Shown piece after piece: positions 57,277 through 64,000 of a DNA stretch of 64,000 nt; the first letter of the stretch is position 1, and every line of letters begins with the position of its first letter. Location of the stretch: contig VEFU01000008.1 of NCBI GenBank assembly GCA_007679095.1, forward strand, positions 1-64,000. The letters run 5' to 3'. The DNA comes from Paenibacillus bovis. Its GTDB lineage: Bacteria; Bacillota; Bacilli; Bacillales; Bacillaceae_C. The notes under the pieces are model-generated. The model searched no databases, was not told where the DNA came from, and saw only the letters and a list, made by a program, of their open reading frames with translations. Made by a program: the position numbers and the translations under genes.

Positions 57277-57966
57277 ATGAAAAACAGACAAAATGTAATG
57301 ATTAAAGGGACGAAAAGTGGTCTTTCACTGCAATTAAATGATCACTGCTCCTATGATGAATTACGGAAAGAGTTATCAGATAAACTAGCTGATTTGCATG
57401 GAGTAGATATGGATAGTCCGGTAATTTCTGTGCGAATATTGGCAGGTAATAGACATTTGACGGAAACGCAGCAAGAAGAATTGAAAAAGTTGATAATGCA
57501 AAAGAAAAATTTGCATGTAGAGGAAATTGAAAGTAACGTTATATTAAAAGAGGAAGCAGAGCGTTTAATTACAGAACAGGAAGTTACGTCTGTTGCTACA
57601 ATTGTCAGATCGGGACAAGTTTTAGAAGTACCAGGTGATTTGTTACTTGTTGGTGATGTAAATCCAGGAGGTACCGTAAAGGCTGGTGGAAATATCTTTA
57701 TCATGGGTGCTCTAAAAGGTATAGCCCATGCTGGTGTTACGGGTAGGAGTGAAGCCGTCATTGTTGCTTCTTTTATGACTCCATCGCAATTACGGATTTC
57801 TGACTGTATTAGTCGAGCACCAGACTCGTATAATCAGGAAGAACATCACCAAATGGAATGTGCTTACATAGACAATAAGCAACAAATTGTTATTGATCGA
57901 TTACAAGTTTTAAAACATATTAGACCAAATATTAATAGATTAAAAGGGGGACAAATCTATGGGTGA
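57277..57966 (+). CDS. minC: Septum site-determining protein MinC
   Basis: MinC blocks FtsZ assembly away from midcell. The 229-residue protein has an N-terminal MinC_N-like domain (about 1-105) and the right-handed beta-helix domain (about 115-220, VRSGQVLEVPGDLLLVGDVNPGGTVKAGGNIFIMGALKG). The ATG fits the family N terminus (MIKGTKSGLSL) but has no close ribosome binding site. It overlaps minD by 8 bp. Confidence 0.95.
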   Translation: MKNRQNVMIKGTKSGLSLQLNDHCSYDELRKELSDKLADLHGVDMDSPVISVRILAGNRHLTETQQEELKKLIMQKKNLHVEEIESNVILKEEAERLITEQEVTSVATIVRSGQVLEVPGDLLLVGDVNPGGTVKAGGNIFIMGALKGIAHAGVTGRSEAVIVASFMTPSQLRISDCISRAPDSYNQEEHHQMECAYIDNKQQIVIDRLQVLKHIRPNINRLKGGQIYG

Positions 57967-58765
57967 GGCGATTGTAATAACATCAGGTAAAGGTGGAGTC
58001 GGAAAGACAACTACATCCGCTAACCTTGGAACAGCACTTGCCCTTCAAGGGAAAAAGGTATGTCTGATTGATACAGATATCGGTCTTCGAAATCTTGATG
58101 TTGTCCTAGGTTTAGAGAATAGAATCATATATGATCTTGTAGATGTTGTCGAAGGACGTTGCAAACCACATCAAGCATTAGTAAAAGATAAGCGATTTGA
58201 TGATAAATTATTCTTGCTCCCAGCTGCACAAACGAGCGATAAAACAGCAGTTTCTCCACCACAAATGAAGCAGCTTGTTGATGAAATGAAACAAGACTAT
58301 GATTATATATTAATTGATTGTCCGGCAGGTATTGAACAAGGATACAAAAATGCTGTTGCAGGTGCTGATAAGGCAATTGTAGTTACAACACCAGAAATTT
58401 CTGCCGTTAGAGATGCAGATCGTATAATTGGATTGCTTGAAAAAGAAGAAGGTGTCGAACCACCGAAATTGATTATTAATCGCATACGTCCACAAATGAT
58501 GAAAGATGGAGATGTATTAGATATTGACGAAATTGCTCAACATCTATCCATCGATTTAATCGGAATCGTACAAGACGATGTAGAGGTAATTAAATCATCG
58601 AATCAAGGTGAACCAATTGCGTTAAATCCTAATAGTACTGCTTCAATTGCATATCGTAATATTGCAAGACGAATTCTAGGTGAATCAGTACCACTCCAAG
58701 CATTAGAAGACACCAACAATGGTCTCTTTGCAAAACTAAAAAAACTATTCAGTGCGAAAGCCTAA
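57959..58765 (+). CDS. minD: Septum site-determining ATPase MinD
   Basis: The 268-residue ATPase has the deviant Walker A GKGGVGKTT (10-18), DTDIGLRNLDVV and IDCPAGIEQGY, and a C-terminal amphipathic membrane-targeting helix (GLFAKLKKLFSAKA). It recruits MinC to the membrane; in Bacilli DivIVA positions it. GGGGG precedes the ATG within the end of minC. Confidence 0.97.
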   Translation: MGEAIVITSGKGGVGKTTTSANLGTALALQGKKVCLIDTDIGLRNLDVVLGLENRIIYDLVDVVEGRCKPHQALVKDKRFDDKLFLLPAAQTSDKTAVSPPQMKQLVDEMKQDYDYILIDCPAGIEQGYKNAVAGADKAIVVTTPEISAVRDADRIIGLLEKEEGVEPPKLIINRIRPQMMKDGDVLDIDEIAQHLSIDLIGIVQDDVEVIKSSNQGEPIALNPNSTASIAYRNIARRILGESVPLQALEDTNNGLFAKLKKLFSAKA

Positions 58766-58792
58766 CGGATTAACTTCCAGGAAAGTTTTTAT

Positions 58793-58841
58793 GGACGATA
58801 GACAAACTTGATAAAGTAGAGTTTGTCTATCGTCTTTTTTT
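58793..58841 (+). terminator. Strong terminator after minD
   Basis: GACGATAGACAAACT pairs with AGTTTGTCTATCGTC (15 bp) and is followed by seven T. Confidence 0.93.
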
Positions 58842-59023
58842 GAGTGTTTTTTAGGTACATAAAAACAATTCGAAAAACGAGCACTGACAGTCTAATATGT
58901 GCCACGTTCTGTGTAAATACCTGCACGAGTACTTCCCTGTATATCGCAGTCAAATAGTAACATTATTGAAGGGTGCTTCCAACAAGTCAATTTTTTGTGG
59001 CTTATTGGAGAGCACCTTTTTTT
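58842..59023 (+). other. Gene-free stretch with repeat remnant and a second terminator
   Basis: Around 58910-58955 there are weak matches to the right end of repeat copy B (ATATCGCAGTCAA). GGTGCTTCCAA at 58972 pairs with TTGGAGAGCACC at 59005-59016, followed by TTTTTTT, a good terminator. No gene is seen between the two terminators, so the second may end read-through or a small unrecognised transcript. Confidence 0.5.
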
Positions 59024-59047
59024 CTTTTAGGTTTGTCTCCTCAAAAA

Positions 59048-59076
59048 GAATAATTAAATCGGACGAGTCATAGGTT
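59048..59076 (+). promoter_or_regulatory. Possible sigma-E promoter of spoIVFA
   Basis: GAATAAT (59048-59054), 14 nt, then CATAGGTT (59069-59076) fits the sigma-E consensus KMATATT-N14-CATACANT at 6 of 7 and 6 of 8 positions. spoIVF is a sigma-E operon in B. subtilis. Confidence 0.5.
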
Positions 59077-59107
59077 AGTAGAAATAGTTAAAGGAGGATG
59101 GGGGAGT

Positions 59108-59875
59108 ATGAGCCGAAGGGCTGACGAGATTCGCCGACAAATTAGCAAACGCCGAAAAAATTATATGGAGAACCGTAGAAGGACGGTAAAACCTACTGTA
59201 AATCCATCACCTTTTAGCGAGGATGAAATAGAAACATCTGTGTATGAGTCTGACCCTAAAGATTCATTCCATCCACTTTGGAATCGTGATGTGTTCCTTA
59301 TGAAAATATTAATTTCAGCTATCCTTGTATTAGTAGTTGCTATCATATTTAAATCACCTTCTACGACGTTTGATAAAGTTAGAGCTAGTGTCCAGAAAAC
59401 AATGGAAACAGAATTCCAATTTGCTACTGTAGCTAATTGGTATGAGAGTCAATTTGGAAAACCACTTGCACTTTTACCTCCATTTGAAAAGGAAACAGAA
59501 AATCCCGATAAAATGCACGACTACTCACAACCAGTTTCAGGAAAAGTATTAGAGGATTTTTCAGGGGATGGAAGAGGAATTATTATTGAAACTGGACAAG
59601 ATGCGGATGTAAAAGCAATGAGTGGTGGTAATGTTATTTTTGCAGGAGTGAAAGAAGATATTGGTAAAACAGTTATTATTCAACATGCTGATCACAGTGA
59701 ATCATGGTATGGCAGACTAGATAGCATATCTGTAAAGACGCACCAAAATGTAAAAGAAGGTGAAATTGTTGGAAATGTAGCAGCAAGTGATGAAAATCAA
59801 AAAGGTGAGTTTTATTTTGCCATTAAGCAAAATGATACCTTTATTGATCCTATACAGGTGATGAAATTTGAATAA
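59108..59875 (+). CDS. spoIVFA: Stage IV sporulation protein SpoIVFA (M23-like, regulatory)
   Basis: The 255-residue protein has a basic N terminus, one membrane segment (about 63-80, ILISAILVLVVAIIF) and a C-terminal M23/LytM-like fold (about 140-250, SGGNVIFAGVKEDIGKTVIIQH) without the complete zinc ligands, as expected for SpoIVFA. It holds and inhibits the SpoIVFB protease until the SpoIVB signal. AAAGGAGG precedes the ATG. Confidence 0.92.
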   Translation: MSRRADEIRRQISKRRKNYMENRRRTVKPTVNPSPFSEDEIETSVYESDPKDSFHPLWNRDVFLMKILISAILVLVVAIIFKSPSTTFDKVRASVQKTMETEFQFATVANWYESQFGKPLALLPPFEKETENPDKMHDYSQPVSGKVLEDFSGDGRGIIIETGQDADVKAMSGGNVIFAGVKEDIGKTVIIQHADHSESWYGRLDSISVKTHQNVKEGEIVGNVAASDENQKGEFYFAIKQNDTFIDPIQVMKFE

Positions 59876-60731
59876 ATATATAGACCTTATAAAAAAGATT
59901 AACATTCACCCCCTCTTTTGGGCAGTCACAGGGTTAGCGATTATGACTGGGTATTTTTGGGAGCTACTAGCCCTGTTTTGCATTGTTTTCTTGCATGAAC
60001 TTGGACATGCTTTTATGGCTCATTACTATGATTGGAAAATAAAGCGCATATTAATATTGCCTTTTGGTGGTTATTGTGAAGTGGATGAACACGGGAATAG
60101 GAGTATGCAAGAAGAGCTAATGGTCATATTAGCTGGGCCATTTCAACATTTAATTATTGCGATTTTGTTGCCAATCTTAGTAATGGCTTCTGTTGTTACA
60201 GCAGATTATGCAAAAGTCATTTTACAATTTAATGTAATGATTTTAATCTTTAATCTTCTACCTATCTGGCCACTTGATGGAGGTAAATTAATTCAATTAT
60301 TTTTTGCAACTAGGAATACGTATTTAGAAGCGAATCGCCTCTCATTATTAGTATCCGCAGTTGTATTAGGTATGTTACATCTATTTATTTTCATATATTC
60401 ACCATGGAATATAAATGTTTGGTTAGTATTGATTTATTTGAGCGTATCCCTATGGACTGCATGGAAACAATTAAGATTCTCTTTTATGAGGTTTTTAATG
60501 GAGAGACATTATGGTAAACATGAATATGTGTCACAATTACAAACAATAAATGCAAAAGGCGATGAATATTTGCATGAAGTATTTACGAAATTTAAAAGAG
60601 GCTGTAAGCATTTAATATATGTTGCTGGACCAACTCATCAAGGGAAACTAGATGAAAATGAACTTCTGTATGCTTATTTTACAGAAAAAAGAGTAGATGC
60701 CCGCTTAAAGGATCTTGTTTACGATGATTAA
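59868..60731 (+). CDS. spoIVFB: Intramembrane metalloprotease SpoIVFB
   Basis: A site-2-protease family enzyme of 287 residues that cleaves pro-sigma-K in the mother cell. Zinc ligands are HELGH (43-47) and Asp137 (WPLDGG); there are about six membrane segments, then a CBS-like C-terminal domain (about 210-287). The start is TTG, overlapping the end of spoIVFA, with AGGTGATG upstream. Confidence 0.95.
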   Translation: MNKYIDLIKKINIHPLFWAVTGLAIMTGYFWELLALFCIVFLHELGHAFMAHYYDWKIKRILILPFGGYCEVDEHGNRSMQEELMVILAGPFQHLIIAILLPILVMASVVTADYAKVILQFNVMILIFNLLPIWPLDGGKLIQLFFATRNTYLEANRLSLLVSAVVLGMLHLFIFIYSPWNINVWLVLIYLSVSLWTAWKQLRFSFMRFLMERHYGKHEYVSQLQTINAKGDEYLHEVFTKFKRGCKHLIYVAGPTHQGKLDENELLYAYFTEKRVDARLKDLVYDD

Positions 60732-60737
60732 TAAATG

Positions 60738-60775
60738 GACGACAATGGATATGTTGACATCGTCGTCTTTTTTGT
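60738..60775 (+). terminator. Terminator after spoIVFB
   Basis: GACGACAATG pairs with CATCGTCGTC (one bulge), then TTTTTTG. Confidence 0.85.
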
Positions 60776-60823
60776 TTTTACATGCCCAGTCTAAGTTGCC
60801 TTTTGCTTTCCTATCGAAAGTCA

Positions 60824-60853
60824 TTGACATTCATGTTTAATATATGATAGTAT
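60824..60853 (+). promoter_or_regulatory. Sigma-A promoter of the rplU operon
   Basis: TTGACA at 60824-60829 is a perfect -35. The -10 is less clear; TAGTAT at 60848-60853 (18-nt spacer) is the best match. Confidence 0.55.
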
Positions 60854-60861
60854 TTTCTTGT

Positions 60862-60955
60862 TAGTCTGTAGCACCCGTGCTACAACCGCACATACCAGGT
60901 ACATAAGTTTTGATGAACATCAAACACCTGTCAATGGCGAGTCTGAGTCTATTAA
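60862..60955 (+). ncRNA. L21 (rplU) leader RNA
   Basis: GTAGCAC (60868) pairs with GTGCTAC (60877-60883). A second, longer arm has CAGGT/ACCTG with TTTGATG/CATCAAA inside. This matches the ribosomal protein L21 leader described in Bacillus, which probably binds L21 for feedback control. A covariance search would settle it. Confidence 0.75.
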
Positions 60956-60969
60956 GGAGGTGCAATAAT

Positions 60970-61278
60970 ATGTACGCAATCATTGAAACTGGTGGTAAAC
61001 AAATTCGTGTTGAAGAAGGCCAAACTATCTACGTTGAGAAATTAAATGCAGCTGAAGGTGAGTCATTCACTTTTGATAAAGTTCTTTTCGTTGGTGGGGA
61101 AGATGTGAAAGTTGGTAGCCCATTTGTTGAAGGTGCAACTGTCACAGCTAAAGTTGAAAAACAAGGTCGTCAAAAGAAGATTGTTGTTTACAAATACAAG
61201 CCAAAGAAAAACTACCACAAAAAACAAGGTCATCGTCAACCATACACTAAAGTTGTTGTTGAAAAAATCAACGCGTAA
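60970..61278 (+). CDS. rplU: 50S ribosomal protein L21
   Basis: L21 of 102 residues: [20 protein letters not shown] at the start and a basic end ([18 protein letters not shown]). AAGGAGGTG precedes ATG 60970. It is the first gene of rplU-prp-rpmA, with the L21 leader upstream. Confidence 0.98.
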   Translation: MYAIIETGGKQIRVEEGQTIYVEKLNAAEGESFTFDKVLFVGGEDVKVGSPFVEGATVTAKVEKQGRQKKIVVYKYKPKKNYHKKQGHRQPYTKVVVEKINA

Positions 61279-61290
61279 GGCGGATTGACA

Positions 61291-61623
61291 ATGATTCAAA
61301 TTGAAATTAACAAACGTCCTGATGGAAAGATTACTTCATTCACGATGGATGGACATGCTAATTTTGCAGATAAAGGACAGGACATCGTTTGTGCAGGTGC
61401 ATCAGCTGTTGCCTTCGGTAGTGTTAATGCAATCATTGCATTAACAGGTATAGAACCGGAAATAGAACAAGCTGATAGTGGATTTTTAAAATGTACATTC
61501 CCGCATAAACTATCCGATGAAGTGTCTAAACAGCTTCAGCTACTGCTAGATAGCATGGTTATATCACTACAAACAATCGAAAGAGATTATAGTGATTTTA
61601 TAAATATTTCCTTTAAAGAGTAG
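61291..61623 (+). CDS. prp: Ribosomal-processing cysteine protease Prp (YsxB)
   Basis: Prp removes the N-terminal extension of L27 before it enters the ribosome. The 110-residue protein has catalytic His22 (DGHANFA) and Cys34 (DIVCAGASA). ATG 61291 is 7 nt after AAGGCGG; TTG 61285 is too near. It lies between rplU and rpmA, its usual place in Firmicutes. Confidence 0.95.
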   Translation: MIQIEINKRPDGKITSFTMDGHANFADKGQDIVCAGASAVAFGSVNAIIALTGIEPEIEQADSGFLKCTFPHKLSDEVSKQLQLLLDSMVISLQTIERDYSDFINISFKE

Positions 61624-61920
<297 letters not shown>

Positions 61921-61942
61921 TTACCTCTTCCTGAGGATATAT

Positions 61943-61985
61943 GAAAGCTCTAGCCTGATAAGGTTAGAGCTTTTGTGTTTTTTAT
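61943..61985 (+). terminator. Terminator after rpmA
   Basis: AAAGCTCTAGCC pairs with GGTTAGAGCTTTT (one G-T pair), then a T-rich stretch. Confidence 0.88.
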
Positions 61986-62013
61986 AGGACTTATATAATG
62001 TAATGCCAATTTC

Positions 62014-62022
62014 TGTTATACT
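62014..62022 (+). promoter_or_regulatory. Extended -10 promoter of spo0B-obg
   Basis: TGTTATACT is a TGn-extended -10 element 38 bp before the spo0B start. No good -35 is visible, as is common for extended -10 promoters. Confidence 0.45.
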
Positions 62023-62059
62023 ATAGTAACGATGGTAGATGGATTGTGAGGATAAAAAG

Positions 62060-62590
62060 ATGACCGATAAGAAGGAAGTTTTGGACATACTCCAACATGT
62101 AAGACATGATTGGCTCAATAAGATACAGTTGATAAAAGGATATATATCTTTAGGGAGATTAGAGAAAGCTGAAAGTATCATTGCTGATATAATAATGGAA
62201 TCACAACAAGAATCAAGAATTACAAACTTGAAGCTACCAGAATTTGCGTATATGCTTATTACTCATAATTGGCAAGGAAGCAAATTCCTAGTTGAGTATG
62301 AAGTCGCTGAGCAAGTACATAAAAATGTAGAAGATGAAACATCATTAGTGTTATGGATGAGAGGTTTTTTTCAGCAATTAGAAAGTGTTGTCCATCCAAT
62401 GTATGAAAATCGTCTGGCAATTACCGTAAAACCACTCGAAAATCAGAATCAATTTTTATTTCATTTTAGTGGAAAGCTAGAACAGGTAGACATTATGGAA
62501 AATTGGATTTCTAATAGTGAAAATAGGTATAATAATGTACATTTACTAAAAATGAACGAAACGGAGCTCATTATCGAGTTCATTTTATGA
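62060..62590 (+). CDS. spo0B: Sporulation initiation phosphotransferase Spo0B
   Basis: The 176-residue phosphorelay protein moves phosphate from Spo0F to Spo0A. His16 in [15 protein letters not shown] is the phosphorylated residue (the RHDWxN motif); a degenerate kinase-like C-terminal domain follows (about 65-176). ATG 62060 has GAGG 8 nt upstream. It is followed by obg, as in B. subtilis, and lies after rpmA. Confidence 0.92.
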   Translation: MTDKKEVLDILQHVRHDWLNKIQLIKGYISLGRLEKAESIIADIIMESQQESRITNLKLPEFAYMLITHNWQGSKFLVEYEVAEQVHKNVEDETSLVLWMRGFFQQLESVVHPMYENRLAITVKPLENQNQFLFHFSGKLEQVDIMENWISNSENRYNNVHLLKMNETELIIEFIL

Positions 62591-62606
62591 AATATGGAGT
62601 GATAAG

Positions 62607-63896
62607 ATGTTTGTCGATCAGGTGAAAATATTTGTTAAAGGTGGAGACGGTGGTAATGGGATGGTTGCATTCCGCCGTGAGAAATATGTTGCAATGGGTG
62701 GCCCAGCTGGCGGAGACGGAGGAAAAGGAGCAAGTGTCATTTTTCAAGTCGACGAAGGTTTGAGAACATTAATGGATTTTCGTTATCAACGCCACTTTAA
62801 AGCTCCACGTGGTGAGCATGGAATGTCCAAAGGCCAACATGGAAAAGGAGCGCAAGATTTAATTATTAAAGTTCCACCAGGGACTGTTGTAAAAGATGAA
62901 GATACAAATGAAATCATAGCAGATTTAATTGAACATGAACAACAAGCTGTAATTGCGAAAGGTGGCAGGGGAGGAAGAGGTAATACTCGATTTGCAACAC
63001 CTGCAAACCCTGCACCAGAGATTGCTGAGAATGGGGAGCCGGGCCAGGAAAGAAATGTAATTCTAGAATTGAAAGTATTAGCTGATGTTGGTCTAGTTGG
63101 TTTTCCTAGTGTTGGGAAATCTACTTTGCTATCCGTAGTATCTGCTGCAAAGCCTAAAATAGCTGAATATCATTTCACCACGATCGTTCCCAACTTAGGT
63201 GTTGTGGAGACAGATGATGGTAGAAGTTTTGTAATGGCAGATCTTCCGGGATTAATTGAAGGTGCACATGAAGGTGTCGGATTAGGACACCAATTCTTGA
63301 GACATATTGAAAGAACAAGAGTTATCGTTCATGTTATTGATATGTCAGGCTTAGAAGGACGAGATCCGTATGCTGATTTTACTACCATTAATCAAGAATT
63401 GCAGGAGTATAATCTTCGACTTCTAGAAAGACCTCAAATTATTGTAGCTAATAAAATGGACATGCCTGATGCAGAACAAAATTTGCAAGAATTTAAGGAG
63501 AAATTAACTGAGGATTATCCTATATTCCCTATTTCTGCAATAAGTAGACAAGGCTTGCGAGAGCTATTATATGCAATTGCTGATCAGTTAGAACAAACAC
63601 CAGAATTTCCACTACACGAGACGATACAAGATGATACAATTAATCGGGTAGTGTACAGGCATGAAAAAGCGGAGCAAGAGTTTGAAATTTCAAGAGATCC
63701 TGACGGAAGTTTTGTACTAACAGGTGACAAAATTGAACGTCTGTTCAAAATGACAGACTTTTCTCGCGATGAATCAGTTCGCCGTTTTTCACGTCAGTTA
63801 AGATCTATGGGAGTGGACGATGCATTAAGGGAAAGAGGAGCTCAACATGGTGACACCATTCGTCTGCTTGAATTCGAATTTGAATTTATAGAGTAA
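62607..63896 (+). CDS. obg: GTPase Obg (CgtA)
   Basis: The 429-residue GTPase acts in 50S assembly and stress and sporulation signalling. It has the glycine-rich Obg domain (1-158, [18 protein letters not shown]), the G domain with [11 protein letters not shown] (about 165-175), [10 protein letters not shown] and NKMD, and the C-terminal OCT domain (about 350-429). It is 16 bp after spo0B. Confidence 0.97.
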   Translation: MFVDQVKIFVKGGDGGNGMVAFRREKYVAMGGPAGGDGGKGASVIFQVDEGLRTLMDFRYQRHFKAPRGEHGMSKGQHGKGAQDLIIKVPPGTVVKDEDTNEIIADLIEHEQQAVIAKGGRGGRGNTRFATPANPAPEIAENGEPGQERNVILELKVLADVGLVGFPSVGKSTLLSVVSAAKPKIAEYHFTTIVPNLGVVETDDGRSFVMADLPGLIEGAHEGVGLGHQFLRHIERTRVIVHVIDMSGLEGRDPYADFTTINQELQEYNLRLLERPQIIVANKMDMPDAEQNLQEFKEKLTEDYPIFPISAISRQGLRELLYAIADQLEQTPEFPLHETIQDDTINRVVYRHEKAEQEFEISRDPDGSFVLTGDKIERLFKMTDFSRDESVRRFSRQLRSMGVDDALRERGAQHGDTIRLLEFEFEFIE

Positions 63897-63925
63897 GTTT
63901 TTTCTTTTGAACGGGGGAAAATGGT

Positions 63926-64000
63926 ATGGCGAAAAAAGAAAGTCATCATCGGTTTTTTTTGATCAGGGAGGATGTATTACCTGAAGCAATGAAAAAAACA
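63926..64000 (+). CDS. pheB: ACT domain protein PheB, partial (cut by window end)
   Basis: Only 25 codons are present: MAKKESHHRFFLIREDVLPE and onward. LIREDVLPEAMKKT matches the start of the ACT domain protein PheB that follows obg in B. subtilis. GGGGGA lies 8 nt before ATG 63926; ATG 63921 is in another frame. Confidence 0.8.
   Translation, partial: MAKKESHHRFFLIREDVLPEAMKKT

Overview
The window looks like chromosome of a low-GC, endospore-forming Bacillaceae bacterium, most like Oceanobacillus, Virgibacillus and their relatives. Gene order follows the Bacillus subtilis ysmB-racE-gerM-rph ... tig-clpX-lonB-lonA-engB-hemAXCDBL-spoVID-ysxE-valS-folC ... spoIIB-maf-radC-mreBCD-minCD-spoIVFAB-rplU-prp-rpmA-spo0B-obg-pheB backbone. 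Sporulation genes, AGGAGG-type ribosome binding sites, many TTG starts and AT-rich intergenic DNA all agree. The species is an inference; the family is well supported.

Layout. (1) 1-76 is the 3' end (domains V and VI) of a group II intron whose body lies outside the window. (2) 142-9525 is an accessory locus for arabinose-type plant polysaccharide: a GntR/LacI-hybrid (AraR-like) regulator, an orphan sugar-binding lipoprotein, a large surface GH43 lipoprotein, cytoplasmic GH2 and GH43 enzymes and a Gfo/Idh/MocA oxidoreductase. Two promoters share a palindromic operator followed by a cre-like site. (3) 9882-14339 is ysmB, racE, gerM, rph, ysnA, ysnB. (4) 14356-17603 is a variable interval with a Cys-type sulfatase, tRNA-Arg, three small proteins and a dispersed repeat; one small WYL-like protein has paired LexA boxes. 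(5) 17728-26762 is ysoA, tig, clpX, lonB (with a sigma-F promoter), lonA, engB. (6) 27668-33923 is the haem operon hemAXCDBL with a PerR box. (7) 34048-41722 is spoVID (with a 114-bp tandem repeat), ysxE, T-box-controlled valS and folC. (8) 41933-49292 is a type IV pilus operon (PilB, PilT, PilC, prepilin, prepilin peptidase, PilM, PilN, PilO) in the place where B. subtilis has comC. (9) 49413-55544 is spoIIB, maf, radC and mreB; radC is split by a complete LtrA-type group II intron. (10) 55728-64000 is mreCD, minCD, spoIVFAB, L21 leader-rplU-prp-rpmA, spo0B-obg and the start of pheB.

How it fits together. The accessory locus suggests outside-to-inside degradation: surface GH43 trims polymer, the binding protein captures oligosaccharides, and the cytoplasmic enzymes finish, under substrate and catabolite control. 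No ABC permease or ATPase is present in the window. The backbone combines cell shape and division (mre, min), sporulation (gerM, spoVID, ysxE, spoIIB, spoIVF, spo0B, lonB), protein quality control (tig, clpX, lon) and tetrapyrrole synthesis.

The least ordinary features are the intron inside the RadC zinc-binding motif, the recurrent intergenic module ending in a GATAGTTCGG hairpin (four copies), the hairpin between a Shine-Dalgarno and the minC start, the SOS-type promoter of the WYL mini-protein, and the new-looking operator of the glycan locus.
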